DNA of 42,404 nt from Clostridiales bacterium (GTDB taxonomy: Bacteria; Bacillota; Clostridia; Clostridiales; Clostridiaceae): the NCBI GenBank assembly GCA_012520205.1, contig JAAYOT010000232.1:1-42404 (forward strand). Direction: 5' to 3'. The notes below the pieces were generated by a model, which saw only the letters and a list, made by a program, of their open reading frames with translations, was not told where the DNA came from and did not search any database. Positions 19,473 to 28,479 of the stretch are shown here, in pieces. The number at the start of each line of letters is the position of its first letter. Position 1 is the first letter of the stretch. The translations under genes were made by a program, and so were the position numbers.

Positions 19473-20432
19473 ATGTCAATTAAGGAGGCTAAAAATAACT
19501 TACCAGAGGAGCTAATTGAAATATTAGAAAGTATATATACAAATGGGCAGTTGGACAAGATTTATGCTAGTTATATTAGGGGAAGATATATTAATTTTAG
19601 AATCAATACATTAAAGGCTAATATAAATGAAGTAATGAAGGAGTTAAATAAAAATAAAATAAAGGCTGTAAATTGTTCTTTTGTAAAGAACGCCTTTATA
19701 GCTAAGGGGGCTAAAGAAAGAACTTTAAGGAATTTAGAAAGTTACAAGGAAGGTAAAATATATGTTCAAAATATATCTTCAATGCTTCCACCTTTGTTTT
19801 TAGACTTAGAAGAAAACTTAACAATATTAGATATGTGCGCAGCTCCAGGAGGGAAAAGTCTATATGTTGCTAATTTAATAAATAATAATGCTACAATTTT
19901 AGCCAATGATATGAATGAAATAAGAAGGAAAAGATTAGAATACAACATTGAAAAACAGGGAGCTTCATCAATTATAGTTTTAGGTTCAGATGGAAGAACC
20001 ATTGGCAAAAGATTGAAAAATTACTTTGATAGAATACTATTAGATGCTCCCTGTAGTGGAGAAGGAATAATTACCTTAAAAAAGAATAAAAAACTTTTAT
20101 CTTGGAATAAGAAAAAAATATTATCCCATTCAAAAATGCAAAAAAAGCTCTTTGATAGTGCTTATAATGCATTAAAACCAGGAGGTACTATTGTATATTC
20201 TACTTGCACAATAAACCCTTTTGAAAATGAAGAAATAATAGATTATGCATTAAATAAATACAATGATTTAAGATTAGAAAAAATAGATTTAGATATAAAG
20301 AACTCTATAAGGGGTTTAACTAAGTATAAAGATAAAAATTATAATGAGGAACTTTATAAAGCCATAAGAATAATTCCCAATGAATATATGGAAGGGTTTT
20401 TTATAGCAAAATTAATAAAAAGTAATAAGTAA
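19473..20432 (+). CDS. RsmB/RsmF (NOL1/NOP2/sun) family RNA m5C methyltransferase
   Basis: LDMCAAPGGKSLYVA, RILLDAPCSGEGI, GGTIVYSTCTINPFENEEII. Confidence 0.92.
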   Translation: MSIKEAKNNLPEELIEILESIYTNGQLDKIYASYIRGRYINFRINTLKANINEVMKELNKNKIKAVNCSFVKNAFIAKGAKERTLRNLESYKEGKIYVQNISSMLPPLFLDLEENLTILDMCAAPGGKSLYVANLINNNATILANDMNEIRRKRLEYNIEKQGASSIIVLGSDGRTIGKRLKNYFDRILLDAPCSGEGIITLKKNKKLLSWNKKKILSHSKMQKKLFDSAYNALKPGGTIVYSTCTINPFENEEIIDYALNKYNDLRLEKIDLDIKNSIRGLTKYKDKNYNEELYKAIRIIPNEYMEGFFIAKLIKSNK

Positions 20433-20573
20433 GGGGGAATAATAGGTAATAGGTAAAAGTTAACAGGGAAGAGCTAACAGGCTTTCTTAATTTGCAAGAA
20501 CTATTAACAATTAAGAATTTATAATGGAGAGAATTTTGAAAGATAATTATATTTTAAAGTAAAATAAAAAACA

Positions 20574-20608
20574 GGTTAGAGTTTTATTATAATAAAAACT
20601 CTAACCTA
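20574..20608 (-). terminator. Terminator for the minus-strand amidase-domain gene
   Basis: GGTTAGAGTTTT / AAAACTCTAACC stem with a minus-strand T-tract (revcomp of AAATAAAAAAC). Confidence 0.75.
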
Positions 20609-20667
20609 AAAATATAGTTTCAGCTTTTCAGCCACCTGAAAACTAACAATGATCTGCCTATTGACAC

Positions 20668-20692
20668 CTGAAAACCGAAAACTGAAAACTGG
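20668..20692. repeat. Degenerate intergenic repeat, same family as 11253-11302
   Basis: CCTGAAAACCGAAAACTGAAAACTGG; GAAAACTGAAAACTG is identical to 11284-11298. Confidence 0.75.
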
Positions 20693-21796
20693 TTAGTGGT
20701 GTACATGTATCAAATGAAAAGTAATGTTATCATTACTCCATCCTAAGTCATAAGGAACTAAAAGCCTATCTGTATTATGACAGGTAACTAAAGGGTATCC
20801 CTTAGAATCTAAGCCTGTAACTGTTGAAACATGGGTTATTCTACCTTTTTTCTCGTAGGCAACTATGTCTCCAGGGCGTAAATTAAAGGCAGCCTTATAA
20901 ATTTTTGAATAGGAACCCTTGGCAATATAAGAAGCTCTTCCACTGCTAATTAAATAATTTTTAAAGCCTTGTGCATTGAGCCATGCTTTAGTTCCATCCT
21001 TACCTGCATAGTTCCATACTGAATTCTTTTTAAAGCCTGCTCCTTCATGTAAGATTTGTGATGCAAAGTTAGCACAATCACCACCATCAGGATTATGATT
21101 TTTATATTTATTATTATATTTAAATAAAAATTCCTCGTCATAAGAAATACCACAATATTTGTGGGCATATTCAATGGATTTTTGAACTCTTTCGTTAGGA
21201 GTATAGTCTGGTTTAGTTTGAGCTAATATATATTCACTTATTTCATCAGATTTTATTTTCTTTTTATTTAAAGAATCAGCAAAAGGGTCTGTATACCATT
21301 CCTTAGTAATAATATATTTATCTCCAACTTTTTTTAAGTTTATATAATGATTAGTGCCTATCCTAAAGGAATTATTTATATGAGGACTATCAACATAGGA
21401 ATAGTTATATTCAGTTGCCACATTACAGGTTACCCCAAAGAGGTCAGGCTCCCTTTCTCTAACCTTTCTTATTTTAATTATTGATGAAATATTATTAAAT
21501 TTTACAGCTTGCTTTTCAGACCAATTTATTAAGTAATCTGTCTTTTTAACTTCATATTCATAGGCCCATAAACTCACTTTAATATTAAGATCATAAAATT
21601 CCTTTAAATTATCATAATCTGCTGACAAAATAGTTAAATTTCTTTTAGCAAATAAATCTTCCAGCAAAATTTCAAAGTCTTCCTTAAGTTCCGACTCAGC
21701 AGGATCTTCATAAGGATAGCATTTATTTATGGGTATCAGAAGGAAAATTAAAATAAATGCCAAAGTGAATATTATAAATTTATTTTTAAAATTCAC
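20693..21796 (-). CDS. Exported protein with putative amidase domain (Amidase_6 type)
   Basis: N-terminal hydrophobic signal; C-terminal VQKSIEYAHKYCGISYDEEF...GGDCANFASQILHEGAG...WLNAQGF...PGDIVAYEKKGRITHVSTVTG. GTG start at 21796 after AAAGGGGGA. Confidence 0.85.
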   Translation of the reverse strand: MNFKNKFIIFTLAFILIFLLIPINKCYPYEDPAESELKEDFEILLEDLFAKRNLTILSADYDNLKEFYDLNIKVSLWAYEYEVKKTDYLINWSEKQAVKFNNISSIIKIRKVREREPDLFGVTCNVATEYNYSYVDSPHINNSFRIGTNHYINLKKVGDKYIITKEWYTDPFADSLNKKKIKSDEISEYILAQTKPDYTPNERVQKSIEYAHKYCGISYDEEFLFKYNNKYKNHNPDGGDCANFASQILHEGAGFKKNSVWNYAGKDGTKAWLNAQGFKNYLISSGRASYIAKGSYSKIYKAAFNLRPGDIVAYEKKGRITHVSTVTGLDSKGYPLVTCHNTDRLLVPYDLGWSNDNITFHLIHVHH

Positions 21797-21947
21797 TAAA
21801 TGTCCCCCTTTCAAAAGATTTAATATTAGTTTGTACAATTAATTATATTTTTATCTAAGTATTTAAAATAATTTCATGGATATTTATAACAAGTAGCTTT
21901 TATTAGCCATAAAATAGAATATTAAAAAGATTATAATGGAGATGTCT

Positions 21948-22868
21948 ATGAAAAAATTATATAAATTGTACAAGGAAGCCCCTAAAATACCTTTTGATAA
22001 CAGGGATAATTTAGTTTTTATTTCAGATGTTCATAGGGGAGATGGAACAATTTTTGATTCCTTTATGCAAAATAAAAACATATACAAAACAGCATTGGCC
22101 TATTATTATAAAAGAAATTTCACTTATATAGAAATAGGAGATGGAGATGAATTGTGGAAAAACCATGATTTTACTGAAATAGCCTATTTCTATAGAGATA
22201 TATTTGAAATTTTTAATAAATTTAAAGAAGAGAATAGAATTTATATGATTTATGGAAACCATGATATAATAAAGGGAGAAAAAAACTTCTATATAAGCCA
22301 ATATAAACTTTTAAAGAAATGTGGCCATAATTATGGAAGAGAGTTTCTAAGATTTATAAAAGGTTTAACCTTCTATGAGGGGATAAAGTTTAACTTTAGG
22401 CCAATAAATGAGTCTATTTTTGTATTTCATGGACATCAGCTAGATTTAATTAACTCAAAATATTGGAAAGTATCAAGGTTTTTAGTAAGATATCTATGGA
22501 AGTTTTTAAATGGAATTGCAGGTTTTAATGATCCTACCAGCCCTGCAAAAAATAATAAAAAAGGTAATAAAATAGATAATAGGCTTGAAAAATGGGCAGA
22601 AGTAAATAAGCAAATGATAATATGTGGACATACTCACAATAGTAGAATGCCTAAAACTGATGAAGCACCTTACTTTAACGATGGATGCTGTGTTCTTCCT
22701 TATGCAATGACTGCTATAGAAATAGAAGAAGGAAATATATCCTTAATAAAGTGGGTTATAGAGGCCGATGAAACAGGGATACTTAGAATAGAAAGAAGAA
22801 AAATATATGGACCAAAAAAATTAGAAGCTTATTTTAAAAGATTAAAGAATAAAGGAGAATTAAAATGA
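21948..22868 (+). CDS. Metallophosphoesterase
   Basis: FISDVHRGDGTIFD, EIGDGDELW, MIYGNHDI, FVFHGHQLD, IICGHTHNS metallophosphatase motifs. Confidence 0.9.
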   Translation: MKKLYKLYKEAPKIPFDNRDNLVFISDVHRGDGTIFDSFMQNKNIYKTALAYYYKRNFTYIEIGDGDELWKNHDFTEIAYFYRDIFEIFNKFKEENRIYMIYGNHDIIKGEKNFYISQYKLLKKCGHNYGREFLRFIKGLTFYEGIKFNFRPINESIFVFHGHQLDLINSKYWKVSRFLVRYLWKFLNGIAGFNDPTSPAKNNKKGNKIDNRLEKWAEVNKQMIICGHTHNSRMPKTDEAPYFNDGCCVLPYAMTAIEIEEGNISLIKWVIEADETGILRIERRKIYGPKKLEAYFKRLKNKGELK

Positions 22869-23800
22869 ACTCAATAGATTTACACTGTGATACAGCACTT
22901 AGATTAGTATATGAAGACTTAGAATTAAAGGAGAGTATTTGTAAAGTAGATATAAATAAGTTAAAAAAAGCTGAAGCTTTAGCCCAAGTATTTGCACACT
23001 TTGTAGAATTAAATATAGTGGAAAATCCATACGAAGAATTTAAAAAACTTAATAAAAAACTAATGGAAGAAATAAATAAAAATTCTGATGCTATAGAAGT
23101 TGTTACTAATTTAGAAGAAATGTATAAAGCAAGAGATAAAAATAAAATTGGAGCCTTTTTATCTATAGAAGAAGGAGAAGTATTAGAAGGAAAAGTTGAA
23201 AGACTAAAAGAAGTTTATGACTTAGGAATAAGGTTTATCACATTAACTTGGAACTTTGAAAATAGCATAGGGTACCCTAATAAAAACTTTAAATATAAGG
23301 ACATGGGCCTAAAGGATAAGGGAAAAGAATTAGTTGTTGAAATGGAGAATTTAGGAATAATACCAGATTGTTCTCATTTATCAGATGGAGGTTTTTATGA
23401 TTTAGTTGATATATGTAAAAAGCCTTTTATAGCAACCCATTCTAATGCAAGGGCAGTAACAAATCATTCGAGAAATTTAACTGATGATATGATAGTTAAG
23501 TTAGCAGATAAAGGCGGAGTTATGGGCCTTAATTTTTGTTCAGGGTTTTTAGGGGAAGCAAAGGTTTCAACTATTGATTCTATGATGGCTCATTTAAAAC
23601 ATATAAGAAATGTTGGGGGAATAGATGTTATTGCCTTAGGAACAGACTATGATGGAATAGAAAATGAAGTTGAAATAAAGGATATAGGAGAAATAGGAAT
23701 GTTAAGAGATGTGTTATTAAAAGAAAAGTTTACAAACACAGAAATAGATAAGATTTTTTATAAAAATGCAGAAAGAGTTTTTAAAGATTGTTTAAAATAG
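22865..23800 (+). CDS. Membrane dipeptidase (peptidase family M19)
   Basis: IDLHCDTALR, LSIEEGEVLEG, LGIRFITLTWNFENSIG, DCSHLSDGGFYD, ATHSNARAV, ALGTDYDGIE; 4-nt overlap with the upstream CDS. Confidence 0.93.
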   Translation: MNSIDLHCDTALRLVYEDLELKESICKVDINKLKKAEALAQVFAHFVELNIVENPYEEFKKLNKKLMEEINKNSDAIEVVTNLEEMYKARDKNKIGAFLSIEEGEVLEGKVERLKEVYDLGIRFITLTWNFENSIGYPNKNFKYKDMGLKDKGKELVVEMENLGIIPDCSHLSDGGFYDLVDICKKPFIATHSNARAVTNHSRNLTDDMIVKLADKGGVMGLNFCSGFLGEAKVSTIDSMMAHLKHIRNVGGIDVIALGTDYDGIENEVEIKDIGEIGMLRDVLLKEKFTNTEIDKIFYKNAERVFKDCLK

Positions 23801-23811
23801 CAGGTGATAAA

Positions 23812-24555
23812 ATGGAAAACTTACAAGGAAAAATAGCTTTAGTTACAGGTGCTTCTAGGGGAATAGGCAAGGCCATTGCTCTAGAACTAGCCAAGTCTGG
23901 AGGAACGGTTGTAATAAATTATTCAAGAGATGATAAGGGAGCAGAAGATACTTTAGCAGAAATAATTGCTTTAGGAGGCTATGGTAAGCTTATTAAAGGA
24001 AATATTGGAGACTTTAATAAAGCAAAGGAAATTATAGATTTTGTTATTGAGAATTTTGGAAAAATAGATATTTTAGTAAATAATGCTGGTATATCCATTG
24101 TAGGTTTGCTTATGGATTCTACAGAAGAAGATATAAGTAATATAGTAGGAACTAATCTTTTAGGGGCCATATATTTAAGCAAACATGCTTTACCTCATAT
24201 GCTTAATAGAGGCTATGGAAATATAATAAATATTTCTTCAATGTGGGGAGAGGTTGGAGCTTCCTGTGAAGTTTTATATTCCACAACAAAGGGAGGAATA
24301 AATTTATTTACAAAGTCCCTAGCTAAAGAAGTAGCTCCTATGGGAATTAGGGTAAATGCAATTGCACCAGGAGCTATAAATACTGAGATGAACGCATTTT
24401 TAAGTAAAGAGGATAAGTTAGAATTAGAGAATGAAATACCAATAGGTAGATTTGGAGAAACAGAAGAAATAGCAAAAGCAGTTCTTTTCTTATGTAATGA
24501 TGAATGTAAGTATTTAACGGGGCAGATAATAAGAATTGATGGAGGAATGATATAA
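23812..24555 (+). CDS. ymfI: SDR-family reductase, probably EF-P 5-aminopentanone reductase (YmfI-like)
   Basis: VTGASRGIGKAIA; NISSMWGEVGASCEVLYSTTKGGINLFTKSLAKEVAPMGIRVNAIAPGAI resembles the recalled YmfI pattern (SSIWG..GASCEVLYS..KG) more than FabG. Confidence 0.72.
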   Translation: MENLQGKIALVTGASRGIGKAIALELAKSGGTVVINYSRDDKGAEDTLAEIIALGGYGKLIKGNIGDFNKAKEIIDFVIENFGKIDILVNNAGISIVGLLMDSTEEDISNIVGTNLLGAIYLSKHALPHMLNRGYGNIINISSMWGEVGASCEVLYSTTKGGINLFTKSLAKEVAPMGIRVNAIAPGAINTEMNAFLSKEDKLELENEIPIGRFGETEEIAKAVLFLCNDECKYLTGQIIRIDGGMI

Positions 24556-24572
24556 AAGTGCCATGCACTTTT
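24554..24572. repeat. Triloop mini-hairpin overlapping the stop codon
   Basis: AAAAGTGC-CAT-GCACTTTT; its first two bases belong to the TAA stop. Confidence 0.7.
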
Positions 24573-24606
24573 CAATTCACAATTCATAATTCAAAAGCAC
24601 AATTAA
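24573..24606. repeat. Degenerate intergenic repeat, inverted copy of the 11253-11270 type
   Basis: CAATTCACAATTCATAAT is the exact reverse complement of 11253-11270. Confidence 0.8.
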
Positions 24607-24631
24607 GGTTGAAACTACTGCGTAGTTTATA

Positions 24632-24670
24632 AAAAATGAGCTTTCGATTTAATTAAAAGCTCATTTTTTT
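24632..24670 (+). terminator. Rho-independent terminator
   Basis: AAAATGAGCTTT ... AAAAGCTCATTTTTTT. Confidence 0.88.
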
Positions 24671-25107
24671 ATTATACCCCCTTAATTTTTCTTGGATGGA
24701 GGAGTAATATCAAATTATCATTCAAACATTGATGTCATTGCACTATTTGACCAAAATTTGAATAAATTAAAGGGATGAGTGATTTTGACAGGTTAAAGTA
24801 TATGGTAAAGCTAAGATACAGTCCTTTTTTTAAGAGTTGACATAATAATGAGGAATTGAAAATAGACTTTTATTAAATCTATATGATGCTGATGTTCGTA
24901 TAACCTTGACAGATGAAGAAGAGGTGAAATAAGGATGCAAATTTCGAGCAGATAGCCTTTATAGTGGGCACTATTTACCGAAAGGTTACCACAAAACAGG
25001 GGATAAAAGAAAGGCCGAGAATACATAAAACAGGGTGTTTATGCAGGTTCTCGACCTTTAATAATATCTCAACCGCCTTAAATTCATTCTGTAGTAGAGA
25101 GAAAATT

Positions 25108-25533
25108 CTAATTTTTTTTATTACTTTTATATTTTTTAGTTTTATATTTATTGTATGTTTTCTTTATTAAATGGATTACTAGTCTTATAAATAGGTAAAT
25201 ACAGAATACATATATAAAGCCATATAACCCATAGGCTATATCAGCAAACTCCATATTTCCTCTATTAGTTAGTTTTTGTTGTATTTCGATAGCAAAAACT
25301 ATTACTATCATAACTGTTAATGAATAAATAAAAGATATAGCTGTAATGCTATATTTTGCAAGCCATTCAAATATTACTTTGGTAAATCCGAATATTATTA
25401 TTCCAATTAGAGCCATAAAAATAAAATGAAGCTGCTTATCGTTTAAAGAATATCCAGCAATTTCTACAATATCTAAAACTGCATCATGTAAATCATTAAT
25501 AAAATCAGCTGTTAGTTTTAATAATTCTACCAT
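25108..25533 (-). CDS. VanZ-like membrane protein
   Basis: LNDKQLHFIFMALIGI ... FAIEIQQKLTNRGNMEFADIAYGLYG fits the VanZ-type DKxLHF / ExxQ / R..D..D..YG pattern. Confidence 0.65.
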   Translation of the reverse strand: MVELLKLTADFINDLHDAVLDIVEIAGYSLNDKQLHFIFMALIGIIIFGFTKVIFEWLAKYSITAISFIYSLTVMIVIVFAIEIQQKLTNRGNMEFADIAYGLYGFIYVFCIYLFIRLVIHLIKKTYNKYKTKKYKSNKKN

Positions 25534-25718
25534 ATATATTATACCCCCAAGATATTTTATGTGTTATTATATCATTAAATAAAATATTTGCCAAATACAA
25601 GCTATCGCAAGATTAGGTTTACATAATGAAGTAAATTAGTTATAGTTTAAATATTAGAAAAAATTTATGAATAGAGTATATTAATTAAAATTACTCTTAA
25701 AGAGAAAGGAATTAAAAT

Positions 25719-27905
25719 ATGGGAAAATCACTAGTACTAGCGGAAAAACCTTCTGTTGGTAGAGATTTAGCAAAGGTTTTGAAATGTAATCAAAATAAAA
25801 GAACACATATAGAAGGAAATAAATATATTGTTACTTGGGCTCTTGGGCATTTAGTAGGACTTCAAGATCCTGAAGCTTATGATGATAAATATAAAAGTTG
25901 GTCAATGGAAACCCTTCCGATGCTTCCAAAGAACATGAAACTTACTGTTTTGAAAAAGACTTCAAAACAGTTTTATGAAGTAAAAAAATTATTAAATAGA
26001 AATGACGTAGATGAAATAATTATTGCAACAGATGCAGGCCGTGAGGGTGAACTTGTAGCAAGGTGGATAATAGAAAAAGCTGGAGTAAAAAAGAAACCAA
26101 TAAAAAGACTTTGGATTTCTTCCCAAACAAATAAAGCCATATTAGAAGGTTTTAAAAAGTTAAAGGATGGAAGAGAATATAATAATTTATATAAGGCGGC
26201 AGTATGTAGGGCGGAAGCTGACTGGATAGTAGGACTTAATGCAACTAGGGCTTTAACTTGTAAATATAATGCCCAATTATCTGCAGGAAGAGTTCAATCT
26301 CCAACCCTAGCTATGATAGTTGATAGGGAAGAAGAAATTAAAAACTTTAAACCAGAAGACTATTATACTTTAAATCTTAAAGGAAATAATTTTACATTAA
26401 ATTGGGTAAATAATAAAGGCAATTCTTCAATATTTAATAAAGAATTTGCTGATTCCTTAGCAGCTAAAGTTAAAGGTCATGATGGTGAAGTAGTTGATAT
26501 AACTAAGTCAAATAAAAAGAAATATTCACCTGCCCTTTATGATTTAACTGAACTTCAAAGGGATGCAAATAAAATTTGGGGGTATTCTGCAAAACAAACT
26601 CTTAATATTATGCAAAGGCTTTATGAAAATCATAAATTATTAACTTACCCAAGAACAGATTCAAGATATATTAGTTCGGATATAGTGGGAACAATTCCTG
26701 AAAGGCTAAAGGCCATTGGAATAGGTGAATATAGAATTTATGCTGAAAAATTACTTAAGGAAGGGATAAAAGCAAATAAAAACTTTGTTGATAACAGCAA
26801 AGTAAGTGATCACCATGCTATAATTCCTACAGAAGAAAGAGGAAATACAGCTAACTTAAGTAGTGAGGAGAGACATATTTATGATTTAGTAGTAAAGAGA
26901 TTTTTAAGTGTAATGCTTCCTCCTTATGAATATGAACAAACTAATTTAAAGGTATTAGTAAATGGGGAAACATTTACTGCTAAAGGTAATATTACAAAAA
27001 GTAAGGGCTGGAAGAAGCTATATGAAAAAGATAATTTAAATGAAGAGGAAAAGAGCCAGGAGATTCCTACTTTAAATAAGGGTGATAAGATTAAAATTTT
27101 ACAAGTTAATTTAGTTAAAAAGCAAACTACAGCTCCAGCAAGGTTTAATGAAGCAACCCTTTTATCAGCTATGGAAAATCCCCATAAATATATTGCAGTT
27201 TCAAAGGACGCAGCTAAAACACTAAATGAAACAGGAGGCCTTGGAACAGTTGCAACAAGGGCAGATATTATAGAAAAATTATTTAATTCCTTTGTTATAG
27301 AGAAGAGAGGTAAGGAAATAGTTCCAACTTCAAAGGGAAAACAGTTGATAGAATTAGTGCCAGCAGAGTTAAAATCACCACTATTAACTGCAAAGTGGGA
27401 AAATAAATTAGATAAAATAAGCAAGGGAAAAGAAGATCCAAATGCCTTTATGAAGGAAATGAGAAATTATGCCATTGCCCTAGTAGAAGCAATAAAACAA
27501 GAAAATAGTAAATTTATTCATGATAACCAAACAGGAAGGAAGTGCCCTAACTGTGGTAAATACCTTCTTGAGGTTAAAGGTAAGAATGGAAGAATGCTTG
27601 TATGCCAAGATAGGGAATGTGGTTATAGAGAAAACCTAGCAAGACTTACAAATGTTAGATGTCCTGAGTGCAAGAAAAAACTTGAGCTTAGGGGACAAGG
27701 TCAAGGTAAGATATATGTTTGTACAGGATCTACTTGTAACTTTAGAGAAAAAGCATCACAATTTGAAAAAAGATTTGATAAAAATGCTAAAGTAAATAAA
27801 AGAGAAGTTAATAATATAATGAAGAAAATGAAAAAGGAAGCAGAAGATTTTAATAACAATCCTTTTGCAGCCTTACTAGGAAATTTAAATTTAGAAGATA
27901 AATAA
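25719..27905 (+). CDS. topB: DNA topoisomerase III
   Basis: LVLAEKPSVGRDLAKVL, ATDAGREGELVARWI, LSAGRVQSPTLAMIV, LLTYPRTDSRYIS; C-terminal zinc motifs CPNCGKYL and CPECKKKL. Confidence 0.96.
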   Translation: MGKSLVLAEKPSVGRDLAKVLKCNQNKRTHIEGNKYIVTWALGHLVGLQDPEAYDDKYKSWSMETLPMLPKNMKLTVLKKTSKQFYEVKKLLNRNDVDEIIIATDAGREGELVARWIIEKAGVKKKPIKRLWISSQTNKAILEGFKKLKDGREYNNLYKAAVCRAEADWIVGLNATRALTCKYNAQLSAGRVQSPTLAMIVDREEEIKNFKPEDYYTLNLKGNNFTLNWVNNKGNSSIFNKEFADSLAAKVKGHDGEVVDITKSNKKKYSPALYDLTELQRDANKIWGYSAKQTLNIMQRLYENHKLLTYPRTDSRYISSDIVGTIPERLKAIGIGEYRIYAEKLLKEGIKANKNFVDNSKVSDHHAIIPTEERGNTANLSSEERHIYDLVVKRFLSVMLPPYEYEQTNLKVLVNGETFTAKGNITKSKGWKKLYEKDNLNEEEKSQEIPTLNKGDKIKILQVNLVKKQTTAPARFNEATLLSAMENPHKYIAVSKDAAKTLNETGGLGTVATRADIIEKLFNSFVIEKRGKEIVPTSKGKQLIELVPAELKSPLLTAKWENKLDKISKGKEDPNAFMKEMRNYAIALVEAIKQENSKFIHDNQTGRKCPNCGKYLLEVKGKNGRMLVCQDRECGYRENLARLTNVRCPECKKKLELRGQGQGKIYVCTGSTCNFREKASQFEKRFDKNAKVNKREVNNIMKKMKKEAEDFNNNPFAALLGNLNLEDK

Positions 27906-27910
27906 ATATG

Positions 27911-27959
27911 AAAAGATATGGAATGTGTGTGTAATAAAACACTAATTCCCTATCTTTTT
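27911..27959 (+). terminator. Rho-independent terminator after topB
   Basis: AAAAGATATGGAAT ... ATTCCCTATCTTTTT. Confidence 0.8.
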
Positions 27960-28054
27960 ATTTTTTATATAAAATATTATAAAGTTATACTAAGCAAAGA
28001 AAGTATGATATAATATTTGGAAAATTAATACAAGAATATAAAGGGGAGAGGGCT

Positions 28055-28405
28055 ATGCTAAATTTAATAAAACCATTAGGGCTAAAAAGGGGAGATAAGG
28101 TAGCAACTGTAAGTTTATCTTGGGGTGGTGCTGGTGATGAAAATATCCTATGGAGATATAAGCAAGGTAAGAAAAGATTAAAAGAAGAGTTTGGATTAAG
28201 AGTTATTGAAATGGAAAATACCTTAAAAGGAACAGAATATTTATATAATCACCCAGAAAAAAGAGCAGAAGAATTAATTACCTTCTTGCCAGCTTTGTTA
28301 ATGCCGGTATTAGGAGATTTAGGCTTTGCAGGTTCAACCTTTAGTGATGCTGATTTTGGAGTTTTCGGAATATTAATAGGAAAAATAATATCATTTTTTC
28401 AATAA
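28055..28405 (+). pseudogene. Chimeric remnant: N-terminus of an S66 LD-carboxypeptidase (MccF-like) joined to an unrelated hydrophobic C-terminal tail
   Basis: MLNLIKPLGLKRGDKVATVSLSWGGAGDENILWRYKQGKKRLKEEFGLRVIEMENTLKGTEYLYNHPEKRAEEL is S66-like; ITFLPALLMPVLGDLGFAGSTFSDADFGVFGILIGKIISFFQ is not. Catalytic regions are absent. Confidence 0.8.
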
Positions 28406-28427
28406 AATAGTCATTTGAAATAAAAAT

Positions 28428-28469
28428 AGGAGGATTGTACCATCTTATAATAGATGGTACAATCCTCCT
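28428..28469. terminator. Bidirectional terminator
   Basis: Perfect stem AGGAGGATTGTACCATC / GATGGTACAATCCTCCT. Confidence 0.85.
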
Positions 28470-28479
28470 TATATTTATG

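Noticed and set aside
24213-24587. 124-aa minus-strand ORF opposite the SDR gene
   Set aside because: Antisense to a clear SDR; no recognisable domain.
24964-25170. 68-aa plus-strand ORF
   Set aside because: Spans the hairpin region and the end of the convergent VanZ-like gene; no family resemblance; counted as part of the unexplained segment.
26924-27424. 166-aa minus-strand ORF opposite topB
   Set aside because: Long shadow ORF of a conserved gene; no independent coding evidence.
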